The notes under the pieces are model-generated. The model saw only the letters and a list, made by a program, of their open reading frames with translations. It searched no databases and had not been told where the DNA came from. Position numbers and translations under genes: made by a program. Shown here piece by piece: positions 40,601 through 52,285 of a stretch of DNA of 64,000 nucleotides. The DNA comes from Megachile rotundata (taxonomy: Eukaryota; Arthropoda; Insecta; Hymenoptera; Megachilidae): contig NW_027473527.1 of NCBI RefSeq assembly GCF_050947335.1, forward strand, positions 124,001 through 188,000. Direction: 5' to 3'. Every line of letters begins with the position of its first letter. The stretch's first letter is position 1.

Positions 40601-41159
40601 TTCTATCGATCATATAAGCATAATATGGCTAATAATATGAGTTAGATTGATAATAATAAGACTAAGGAGTATAGTAATTGTCGTTCTATCGATCATATAA
40701 GCATAATATGGCTAACAATGTGAGTTAGATTGATAATAATAAGACTAATAAGTATAGTAATTGTAGTTCTATCGACCATATAAGCATAATATGGCTAATA
40801 ATATGAGTTAGATTGATAATAATAAGAGTAATAAGTACAGTAATTATCGTTCTCCCGATCATACAAGCATAATATGGCTAATAATATGAGTTAGATTGAT
40901 AATAATAAGAGTAATGAGTATAGTAGTTGTAGTTCTATCGATCATGTCTGCATAATATGGTTAATAATATGAGCTAGATTGATAATAATAAGAGTAATAA
41001 GTATAGTAATTGTAGTTCTATCTATCATATAAGCATAATATGGCTAATAATATGAGTTAGATTGATAATAATAAGAGTATTAAGTATAGTAATTATCGTT
41101 CCACCGATCATACAAGCATAATGTGGCTAATAATATGAGTTAGATTGATAATAATAAGA
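31660..41159. repeat. Near-perfect tandem duplication, 52-monomer (4,316-bp) unit, about 2.2 copies
   Basis: Distinctive points recur at exactly 4,316 bp (52 x 83): the GTATTAAG tail (32,445, 36,761, 41,077), GAGTTAGCTTGATGATAATAAG (33,835 and 38,151), CCTATAAGCACAATG (33,140 and 37,456), TTCTAACGATC (35,041 and 39,357) and ATATGTGTTAG (35,990 and 40,306). In the body of the two full copies I found no difference at the points I compared. The leading partial copy near 31.7-32.3 kb differs slightly (CGAATATAG, TTAAATTG, CGATC for CGACC, GTATAG for GTACAG). The duplication is therefore very recent, or an assembly effect. Confidence 0.85.
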
Positions 41160-44104
41160 GTAATAAGTATAGTAATTATCGTTCTACCGATCATATAAGC
41201 ATAATATGGCTAATAATATGAGTTAGATTGATAATAGTGAGTGTAATAAGTATAGTAATTGTCGTTCTGTCGATCATATAAGCATAGTATGGCTAATAAT
41301 ATGAGTTAGATTGATTATAGTGAGTGCAATAAGTATAGTAATTGTCGTTCTGTCGATCATATAAGCATAGTATGGCTAATAATATGAGTTCGATTGATAA
41401 TAATAAGAGTAATAAGTATAGTAATTGTAGTTCTATCGATCATATAAGCATAATATGGCTAATAATATGAGTTAGATTGATAATAATAAGAGTAATAAGT
41501 ATAGTAATTGTAGTTCTATCGATCATATAAGCATAATATGGCTAATAATATGAGTTAGATTGATAATAATAAGAGTAATGAGTATAGTAATTGTAGTTCT
41601 ATCGATCCTATAAGCATAATGTGGCTAATAATATGAGTTAGATTGATAATAATAAGAGCAAAAAGTATAGTAATTGTCGTTCTATCGATTATATAAGCAT
41701 AATATGGCTAATAATATGAGTTAGATTGATAATAGTGAGTGTAATAAGTATAGTAATTGTAGTTCCATTGCTCATATAAGCATAATATGATTAATAATAT
41801 GAGTTAGATTGATAATAATAAGAGTAATAAGTATTGTAATTGTCGTTCTATCGATCATATAAGCATAATGTGGCTAATAATATGAGTTAGATTGATAATA
41901 ATAAGAGTAAAAAGTATAGTAATTGTCGTTCTATCGATCATATAAGCATAATATGGCTAATAATATGAGTTAGATTGATAATAATAAGAGTAATGAGTAT
42001 AGTAGTTGTAGTTCTATCGATCATGTCTGCATAATATGGTTAATAATATCCGCTAGATTGATAATAATAAGAGTAATAAGTATAGTAATTGTAGTTCTAT
42101 CTATCATATAAGCATAATATGGCTAATAATATGAGTTAGATTGATAATAATAAGAGTATTAAGTATAGTAATTATCGTTCCACCGATCATACAAGCATAA
42201 TGTGGCTAATAATATGAGTTAGATTGATAATAATAAGTGTAATAAGTATAGTAATTATCGTTCTACCAATCATATAAGCATAATATGGCTAATAATATGA
42301 GTTAGATTGAAAACAATAAGAGTAAAAAGTATAGTAATTGTAGTTCTATCGATCCTATAAGCATAATGTGGCTAATAATATGAGTTAGATTGATAATAAT
42401 AAGAGTAATAAGTATAGTAATTATCGTTCTACCGATCATATAAGCACAATATGGCTAATAATATGAGTTAGATTGATAATAGTGAGTGTAATAAGTATAG
42501 TAATTGTCGTTCTGTCGATCATATAAGCATAGTATGGCTAATAATATGAGTTAGATTGATTATAGTGAGTGCAATAAGTATAGTAATTGTCGTTCTGTCG
42601 ATCATATAAGCATAGTATGGCTGATAATATGAGTTCGATTGATAATAATAAGAGTAATAAGTATAGTAATTGTAGTTCTATCGATCATATAAGCATAATA
42701 TGGCTAATAATATGAGTTAGATTGATAATAATAAGAGTAATAAGTATAGTAATTGTAGTTCTATCGATCATATAAGCATAATATGGCTAATAATATGAGT
42801 TAGATTGATAATAATAAGAGTAATGAGTATAGTAATTGTAGTTCTATCGATCCTATAAGCATAATGTGGCTAATAATATGAGTTAGATTGATAATAATAA
42901 GAGCAATAAGTATAGTAACTGCCGTTCTATCGATCATATAAGCATAATATGGCTAATAATATGAGTTAGATTGATAATAATAAGAGTAATAAGTATAGTA
43001 ATTATCGTTCTACCGATCATATAAGCATAATATGGCTAATAATGTGAGTTAGATTGATAATAATAAGAGTAAAAAGTATAGTAATTGTCGTTCTATCGAT
43101 CATATAAGCATAATATGGCTAATAATATGAGTTAGATTGATAATAATAAGACTAACGAGTATAGTAATTGTCGTTCTATCGATCATATAAGCATAATGTG
43201 GCTAATAATATGAGTTAGATTGATAATAATAAGAGTAAAAAGTATAGTAATTGTCGTTCTATCGATCATATAAGCATAATATGGCTAATAATATGAGTTA
43301 GATTGATAATAATAAGAGTAATAAGTATAGTAATTGTAGTTCTATCGATCCTATAAGCATAATGTGGCTAATAATATGAGTTAGATTGATAATAATAAGA
43401 GCAATAAGTATAGTAATTGCCGTTCTATCGATCATATAAGCATAATATGGCTAATAATATGAGTTAGATTGATAATAATAAGAGTAATAAGTATAGTAAT
43501 TATCGTTCTACCGATCATATAAGCATAATATGGCTAATAATGTGAGTTAGATTGATAATAATAAGAGTAAAAAGTATAGTAATTGTCGTTCTATCGATCA
43601 TATAAGCATAATATGGCTAATAATATGAGTTAGATTGATAATAATAAGACTAACGAGTATAGTAATTGTCGTTCTATCGATCATATAAGCATAATGTGGC
43701 TAATAATATGAGTTAGAATGATAATAATAAGAGTAAAAAGTATAGTAATTGTCGTTCTATCGATCATATAAGCATAATATGGCTAACAATATGAGTTAGA
43801 TTGATAATAACAAGACTAAGGAGTATAGTAATTGTCGTTCTATCGATTATATAAGCATAATATGGCTAATAATATGAGTTAGATTGATAGTAGTGAGTGT
43901 AATAAGTATAGTAATTGTAGTTCCATTGCTCATATAAGCATAATATGATTAATAATATGAGTTAGATTGATAATAATAAGAGTAATAAGTATAGTAATTA
44001 TCGTTCACCCGATCATACAAGCATAATATGGCTAATAATATGAGTTAGATTGATGATAATAAGAGTAATGAGTATAGTAGTTGTAGTTCTATCGATCATG
44101 TCTG
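41160..44104. repeat. Satellite segment with 13-, 15- and 6-monomer recurrences
   Basis: The GTATTAAG marker at 41,077 recurs at 42,156 (13 units), and GATTATAGTGAGTGC at 41,313 recurs at 42,558 (15 units). A 6-unit (498-bp) tandem duplication runs from about 42,835 to 43,795: GAGCAATAAG at 42,901 and 43,399 is followed each time by the TACCGATC, GAGTAAAAAG and GACTAACGAG units. Private changes include ATATCCGCTAG (near 42,048), ATATGGCTGATAATATG (near 42,618) and TAACTGCCG (42,916). Only satellite is present. Confidence 0.75.
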
Positions 44105-45560
44105 CATAATATGGTTAATAATATGAGCTAGATTGATAATAATAAGAGTAATAAGTATAGTAATTGTAGTTCTATCTACCATATAAGCATAATATGGCTA
44201 ATAATATGAGTTAGATTGATAATAATAAGAGTATTAAGTATAGTAATTATCGTTCCACCGATCATACAAGCATAATGTGGCTAATAATATGAGTTAGATT
44301 GATAATAATAAGTGTAGTAAGTATAGTAATTATCGTTCTACCGATCATATAAGCATAATATGGCTAATAATATGAGTTAGATTGAAAATAATAAGAGTAA
44401 AAAGTATAGTAATTGTAGTTCTATCGATCCTATAAGCATAATGTGGCTAATAATATGAGTTAGATTGATAATAATAAGAGTAATAACTATAGTAATTATC
44501 GTTCTACCGATCATATAAGCATAATATGGCTAATAATATGAGTTAGATTGATAATAGTGAGTGTAATAAGTATGGTAATTGTCGTTCTGTCGATCATATA
44601 AGCATAGTATGGCTAATAATATGAGTTAGATTGATAATAGTGAGTGCAATAAGTATAGTAATTGTCGTTCTGTCGATCATATAAGCATAGTATGGCTAAT
44701 AATATGAGTTCGATTGATAATAATAAGAGTAATAAGTATAGTAATTGTAGTTCTATCGATCATATAAGCATAATAAGGCTAATAATATGAGTTAGATTGA
44801 TAATAATAAGAGTAATGGGTATAGTAATTTTCGTTCTATCGATCATATAAGCATAAGATGGCAAATAATATGAGTTAGATTGATAATAATAAGAGTAATA
44901 AGTATAGTAATTGTCGTTCTATCGATCATATAAGCATAATATGGCTAACAATGTGAGTTAGATTGATAATAATAAGACTAATAAGTATAGTAATTGTAGT
45001 TCTATCGATCATATAAGCATAATATGGCTAATAATATGAGTTCGATTGATAATAATAAGAGTAATAAGTATAGTAATTGTCGTTCTACCGATCATATAAG
45101 CATAATATGGCTAATAATGTGAGTTAGATTGATAATAATAAGAGTAAAAAGTATAGTAATTGTCGTTCTATCGATCATATAAGCATAATATGGCTAATAA
45201 TATGAGTTAGATTGATAATAATAAGACTAACGAGTATAGTAATTGTCGTTCTATCGATCATATAAGCATAATGTGGCTAATAATATGAGTTAGATTGATA
45301 ATAATAAGAGTAAAAAGTATAGTAATTGTCGTTCTATCGATCATATAAGCATAATATGGCTAATAATATGAGTTAGATTGATAATGATAAGACTAAGGAG
45401 TATAGTAATTGTCGTTCTATCGATTATATAGGCATAATATGGCTAATAATATGAGTTAGATTGATAATAGTGAGTGTAATAAGTATAGTAATTGTAGTTC
45501 CATTGCTCATATAAGCATAATATGATTAATAATATGAGTTAGATTGATAATAATAAGAGT
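44105..45560. repeat. Higher-order block, 81-monomer spacing to 50,827-52,285
   Basis: TTAGATTGAAAATAATAAG lies at 44,384 here and at 51,106 downstream. The distance is 6,722 bp, or 81 x 83 minus the one base deleted near 50.79 kb. The order of units is the same throughout, including the uncommon ATAATAAGGCTAAT (44,771 and 51,493) and the AAGATGGCAAAT unit. Differences noticed: TATGGTAATTG (44,574) here only, AATGGGTATAG against AATGTGTATAG, and ATAATGATAAG against ATAATAATAAG at 45,381. Confidence 0.8.
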
Positions 45561-46768
45561 AATAAGTATAGTAATTATCGTTCTCCCGATCATACAAGCA
45601 TAATATGGCTAATAATATGAGTTAGATTGATAATAATAAGAGTAATGAGTATAGTAGTTGTAGTTCTATCGATCATGTCTGCATAATATGGTTCATAATA
45701 TGAGCTAGATTGATAATAATAAGAGTAATAAGTATAGTAATTGTAGTTCTATCTATCATATAAGCATAATATGGCTAATAATATGAGTTAGATTGATAAT
45801 AATAAGAGTATTAAGTATAGTAATTATCGTTCCACCGATCATACAAGCATAATGTGGCTAATAATATGAGTTAGATTGATAATAATAAGTGTAATAAGTA
45901 TAGTAATTATCGTTCTACCGATCATATAAGCATAATATGATTAATAATATGAGTTAGATTGATAATAATAAGAGTAATAAGTATAGTAATTATCGTTCAC
46001 CCGATCATACAAGCATAATATGGCTAATAATATGAGTTCGATTGATAATAATAGGACTAACGAGTATAGTAATTGTCGTTCTATCGATCATATAAGCATA
46101 ATGTGGCTAATAATATGAGTTAGATTGATAATAATAAGAGTAAAAAGTATAGTAATTGTCGTTCTATCGATCATATAAGCATAATATGGCTAATAATATG
46201 AGTTAGATTGATAATGATAAGACTAAGGAGTATAGTAATTGTCGTTCTATCGATTATATAGGCATAATATGGCTAATAATATGAGTTAGATTGATAATAG
46301 TGAGTGTAATAAGTATAGTAATTGTAGTTCCATTGCTCATATAAGCATAATATGATTAATAATATGAGTTAGATTGATAATAATAAGAGTAATAAGTATA
46401 GTAATTATCGTTCTCCCGATCATACAAGCATAATATGGCTAATAATATGAGTTAGATTGATAATAATAAGAGTAATGAGTATAGTAGTTGTAGTTCTATC
46501 GATCATGTCTGCATAATATGGTTCATAATATGAGCTAGATTGATAATAATAAGAGTAATAAGTATAGTAATTGTAGTTCTATCTATCATATAAGCATAAT
46601 ATGGCTAATAATATGAGTTAGATTGATAATAATAAGAGTATTAAGTATAGTAATTATCGTTCCACCGATCATACAAGCATAATGTGGCTAATAATATGAG
46701 TTAGATTGATAATAATAAGTGTAATAAGTATAGTAATTATCGTTCTACCGATCATATAAGCATAATAT
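45205..46768. repeat. 10-monomer (830-bp) tandem duplication
   Basis: The run GACTAACGAG, GAGTAAAAAG, ATAATGATAAGACTAAGG, CGATTATATAGGCATAATATGG, TTCCATTGCTC, TTCTCCCG, CATGTCTGC with GGTTCATAATATG, CTATCTATC, GTATTAAG, GTGTAATAAG occurs at 45,205-45,938 and 46,035-46,768, 830 bp (10 x 83) apart. The shared private ATAATGATAAG (45,381 and 46,211) shows that the second copy was made from the first. One chimeric unit (ATGATTAATAATATG, then TTCACCCG) lies at the junction near 45,940-46,030. Confidence 0.85.
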
Positions 46769-49700
46769 GGCTAATAATGTGAGTTAGATTGATAATAATA
46801 AGAGTAAAAAGTATAGTAATTGTCGTTCTATCGATCATATAAGCATAATATGGCTAATAATATGAGTGAGATTGATAATAATAAGACTAACGAGTATAGT
46901 AATTGTCGTTCTATCGATCATATAAGCATAATGTGGCTAATAATATGAGTTAGATTGATAATAATAAGAGTAAAAAGTATAGTAATTGTCGTTCTATCGA
47001 TCATATAAGCATAATATGGCTAATAATATGAGTTAGATTGATAATAATAAGACTAAGGAGTATAGTAATTGTCGTTCTATCGACTATATAAGCATAATAT
47101 GGCTAATAATATGAGTTAGATTGATAATAGTGAGTGTAATAAGTATAGTAATTGTAGTTCCATTGCTCATATAAGCATAATATGATTAATAATATGAGTT
47201 AGATTGATAATAATAAGAGTAATAAGTATAGTAATTATCGTTCACCCGATCATACAAGCATAATATGGCTAATAATATGAGTTCGATTGATAATAATAAG
47301 AGTAATAAGTATAGTAATTGTCGTTCTACCGATCATATAAGCATAATATGGCTAATAATGTGAGTTAGATTGATAATAATAAGAGTAAAAAGTATAGTAA
47401 TTGTCGTTCTATCGATCATATAAGCATAATATGGCTAATAATATGAGTTAGATTGATAATAATAAGACTAACGAGTATAGTAATTGTCGTTCTATCGATC
47501 ATATAAGCATAGTATGGCTAATAATATGAGTTAGATTGATTATAGTGAGTGCAATAAGTATAGTAATTGTCGTTCTGTCGATCATATAAGCATAGTATGG
47601 CTAATAATATGAGTTCGATTGATAATAATAAGAGTAATAAGTATAGTAATTGTAGTTCTATCGATCCTATAAGCATAATGTGGCTAATAATATGAGTTAG
47701 ATTGATAATAATAAGAGCAATAAGTATAGTAATTGCCGTTCTATCGATCATATAAGCATAATATGGCTAATAATATGAGTTAGATTGATAATAATAAGAG
47801 TAATAAGTATAGTAATTATCGTTCTACCGATCATATAAGCATAATATGGCTAATAATGTGAGTTAGATTGATAATAATAAGAGTAAAAAGTATAGTAATT
47901 GTCGTTCTATCGATCATATAAGCATAATATGGCTAATAATATGAGTTAGATTGATAATAATAAGACTAACGAGTATAGTAATTGTCGTTCTATCGATCAT
48001 ATAAGCATAATGTGGCTAATAATATGAGTTAGATTGATAATAATAAGAGTAAAAAGTATAGTAATTGTCGTTCTATCGATCATATAAGCATAATATGGCT
48101 AACAATATGAGTTAGATTGATAGTAGTGAGTGTAATAAGTATAGTAATTGTAGTTCCATTGCTCATATAAGCATAATATGATTAATAATATGAGTTAGAT
48201 TGATAATAATAAGAGTAATAAGTATAGTAATTATCGTTCTCCCGATCATACAAGCATAATATGGCTAATAATATGAGTTAGATTGATGATAATAAGAGTA
48301 ATGAGTATAGTTGTTGTAGTTCTATCGATCATGTCTGCATAATATGGTTAATAATATGAGCTAGATTGATAATAATAAGAGTAATAAGTATAGTAATTGT
48401 AGTTCTATCTACCATATAAGCATAATATGGCTAATAATATGAGTTAGATTGATAATAATAAGAGTATTAAGTATAGTAATTATCGTTCCACCGATCATAC
48501 AAGCATAATGTGGCTAATAATATGAGTTAGATTGATAATAATAAGAGTAAAAAGTATAGTAATTGTCGTTCTATCGATCATATAAGCATAATATGGCTAA
48601 TAATATGAGTTAGATTGATAATAATAAGACTAAGGAGTATAGTAATTGTCGTTCTATCGATTATATAAGCATAATATGGCTAATAATATGAGTTAGATTG
48701 ATAATAGTGAGTGTAATAAGTATAGTAATTGTAGTTCCATTGCTCATATAAGCATAATATGATTAATAATATGAGTTAGATTGATAATAATAAGAGTAAT
48801 AAGTATAGTAATTATCGTTCACCCGATCATACAAGCATAATATGGCTAATAATATGAGTTCGATTGATAATAATAAGAGTAATAAGTATAGTAATTGTCG
48901 TTCTACCGATCATATAAGCATAATATGGCTAATAATGTGAGTTAGATTGATAATAATAAGAGTAAAAAGTATAGTAATTGTCGTTCTATCGATCATATAA
49001 GCATAATATGGCTAATAATATGAGTTAGATTGATAATAATAAGACTAACGAGTATAGTAATTGTCGTTCTATCGATCATATAAGCATAATGTGGCTAATA
49101 ATATGAGTTAGATTGATAATAATAAGAGTAAAAAGTATAGTAATTGTCGTTCTATCGATCATATAAGCATAATATGGCTAATAATATGAGTTAGATTGAT
49201 AATAATAAGACTAAGGAGTATAGTAATTGTCGTTCTATCGATTATATAGGCATAATATGGCTAATAATATGAGTTAGATGGATAATAGTGAGTGTAATAA
49301 GTATAGTAATTGTAGTTCCATTGCTCATATAAGCATAATATGATTAATAATATGAGTTAGATTGATAATAATAAGAGTAATAAGTATAGTAATTATCGTT
49401 CTCCCGATCATACAAGCATAATATGGCTAATAATATGAGTTAGATTGATAATAATAAGAGTAATGAGTATAGTAGTTGTAGTTCTATCGATCATGTCTGC
49501 ATAATATGGTTCATAATATGAGCTAGATTGATAATAATAAGAGTAATAAGTATAGTAATTGTAGTTCTATCGATCATATAAGCATAATGTGGCTAATAAT
49601 ATGAGTTAGATAGATAATAATAAGAGTAAAAAGTATAGTAATTGTCGTTCTATCGATCATATAAGCATAATATGGCTAATAATATGAGTTAGATTGATAA

Positions 49701-50467
49701 TAATAAGACTAAGGAGTATAGTAATTGTCGTTCTATCGATTATATAAGCATAATATGGCTAATAATATGAGTTAGATTGATAATAGTGAGTGTAATAAGT
49801 ATAGTAATTGTAGTTCCATTGCTCATATAAGCATAATATGATTAATAATATGAGTTAGATTGATAATAATAAGAGTAATAAGTATAGTAATTATCGTTCA
49901 CCCGATCATACAAGCATAATATGGCTAATAATATGAGTTCGATTGATAATAATAAGAGTAATAAGTATAGTAATTGTCGTTCTACCGATCATATAAGCAT
50001 AATATGGCTAATAATGTGAGTTAGATTGATAATAATAAGAGTAAAAAGTATAGTAATTGTCGTTCTATCGATCATATAAGCATAATATGGCTAATAATAT
50101 GAGTTAGATTGATAATAATAAGACTAACGAGTATAGTAATTGTCGTTCTATCGATCATATAAGCATAATGTGGCTAATAATATGAGTTAGATTGATAATA
50201 ATAAGAGTAAAAAGTATAGTATTTGTAGTTCTATCGATCATATAAGCATAATATGGCTAATAATATGAGTTAGATTGATAATAATAAGACTAAGGAGTAT
50301 AGTAATTGTCGTTCTATCGATTATATAGGCATAATATGGCTAATAATATGAGTTCGATTGATAATAATAAGAGTAATAAGTATAGTAATTGTCGTTCTAC
50401 CGATCATATAAGCATAATATGGCTAATAATGTGAGTTAGATTGATAATAATAAGAGTAAAAAGTATA
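46769..50467. repeat. Right-hand cassette region, including a block at 63-64-monomer spacing to 52.88-54.88 kb
   Basis: From about 47,650 to 49,565 the order matches 52,878-54,876. GATCCTATAAG at 47,663 pairs with 52,891 (63 units minus the one deleted base). TAGTAGTGAG at 48,121 pairs with 53,432 (64 units minus that base), so this copy lacks one unit near 48.1 kb. The TTCACCCG unit starts a recurring cassette (47,239; 48,816; 49,895) at spacings of 19 and 13 units. GAGTTAGATGGATAATAG near 49,270 is a private change. Confidence 0.75.
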
Positions 50468-50881
50468 GTAATTGTCGTTCTATCGATCATATGAGCATAA
50501 TATGGCTAATAATATGAATTAGATTGATAATAGTAAGAGTAATGAGTATAGTAATTGTCGTACTATCGATCATATAAGCATAATGTGTCTAATAATATGA
50601 GTTAGAATGATAATAATGAGAGTAATTATTATAGTAATTGTCGTACTATCGATCATATAAGCATAGTATGGATAATAATATGAGTTAGATTGATAATAAT
50701 AAGAGTAATGAGTATAGTAATTATCGTTCTATCGATCATATAAGCATAATATGGCTAATAATATGAGATAGATTGATAATAATAAGAGTAGTAGGTTAGT
50801 AATTGTCGTTCTATCGATCACATCTGCATAATATGGTTAATAATATGAGCTAGATTGATAATAATAAGAGTAATAAGTATA
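50468..50881. repeat. Divergent satellite island, five monomers with private variants and one deletion
   Basis: The unit at 50,468 has CATATGAGCAT and GAATTAG. The units at 50,551 and 50,634 read CGTACTATCG, seen nowhere else. The unit at 50,551 also has GTGTCTAATAATATG, GTTAGAATG and a GAGAGTAATTATTATAG tail. The unit at 50,634 has CATAGTATGGATAAT. The unit at 50,717 is 82 bp and ends GTAGTAGGTTAG, the only length change in the interior of the window. The unit at 50,799 reads CACATCTGC. The island directly precedes the start (about 50,827) of the 81-monomer copy, so it sits at a duplication junction. Confidence 0.85.
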
Positions 50882-52285
50882 GTAATTGTAGTTCTATCTA
50901 CCATATAAGCATAATATGGCTAATAATATGAGTTAGATTGATAATAATAAGAGTATTAAGTATAGTAATTATCGTTCCACCGATCATACAAGCATAATGT
51001 GGCTAATAATATGAGTTAGATTGATAATAATAAGTGTAATAAGTATAGTAATTATCGTTCTACCGATCATATAAGCATAATATGGCTAATAATATGAGTT
51101 AGATTGAAAATAATAAGAGTAAAAAGTATAGTAATTGTAGTTCTATCGATCCTATAAGCATAATGTGGCTAATAATATGAGTTAGATTGATAATAATAAG
51201 AGTAATAACTATAGTAATTATCGTTCTACCGATCATATAAGCATAATATGGCTAATAATATGAGTTAGATTGATAATAGTGAGTGTAATAAGTATAGTAA
51301 TTGTCGTTCTGTCGATCATATAAGCATAGTATGGCTAATAATATGAGTTAGATTGATAATAGTGAGTGCAATAAGTATAGTAATTGTCGTTCTGTCGATC
51401 ATATAAGCATAGTATGGCTAATAATATGAGTTCGATTGATAATAATAAGAGTAATAAGTATAGTAATTGTAGTTCTATCGATCATATAAGCATAATAAGG
51501 CTAATAATATGAGTTAGATTGATAATAATAAGAGTAATGTGTATAGTAATTTTCGTTCTATCGATCATATAAGCATAAGATGGCAAATAATATGAGTTAG
51601 ATTGATAATAATAAGAGTAATAAGTATAGTAATTGTCGTTCTATCGATCATATAAGCATAATATGGCTAACAATGTGAGTTAGATTGATAATAATAAGAC
51701 TAATAAGTATAGTAATTGTAGTTCTATCGATCATATAAGCATAATATGGCTAATAATATGAGTTCGATTGATAATAATAAGAGTAATAAGTATAGTAATT
51801 GTCGTTCTACCGATCATATAAGCATAATATGGCTAATAATGTGAGTTAGATTGATAATAATAAGAGTAAAAAGTATAGTAATTGTCGTTCTATCGATCAT
51901 ATAAGCATAATATGGCTAATAATATGAGTGAGATTGATAATAATAAGACTAACGAGTATAGTAATTGTCGTTCTATCGATCATATAAGCATAATGTGGCT
52001 AATAATATGAGTTAGATTGATAATAATAAGAGTAAAAAGTATAGTAATTGTCGTTCTATCGATCATATAAGCATAATATGGCTAATAATATGAGTTAGAT
52101 TGATAATAATAAGACTAAGGAGTATAGTAATTGTCGTTCTATCGATTATATAAGCATAATATGGCTAATAATATGAGTTAGATTGATAATAGTGAGTGTA
52201 ATAAGTATAGTAATTGTAGTTCCATTGCTCATATAAGCATAATATGATTAATAATATGAGTTAGATTGATAATAATAAGAGTAAT
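50827..52285. repeat. Second copy of the 81-monomer pair
   Basis: This is the partner of 44,105-45,560, with matching unit order from GGTTAATAATATGAGCTAG to the TTCCATTGCTC unit. At the end it reads TTCACCCG where the first copy reads TTCTCCCG, which marks the switch to the 22-monomer cassettes that follow. Confidence 0.75.

Noticed and set aside
10366..41159. A common 52-monomer HOR linking 10.4-14.7 kb with 31.7-41.2 kb, because both show 4,316-bp spacing
   Set aside because: In the left region the 52 results from a 55-unit spacing minus three deleted units, and the unit order differs from that at 31.7-41.2 kb. The equal number appears to be coincidence.
47518..47751. Minus-strand open frame of 77 codons
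   Set aside because: It is open only because a CTGTCG unit and a GATCCTATAAG unit remove the minus-strand stops at unit positions 13 and 20. It lies wholly inside ordinary satellite units, so it is not a gene.
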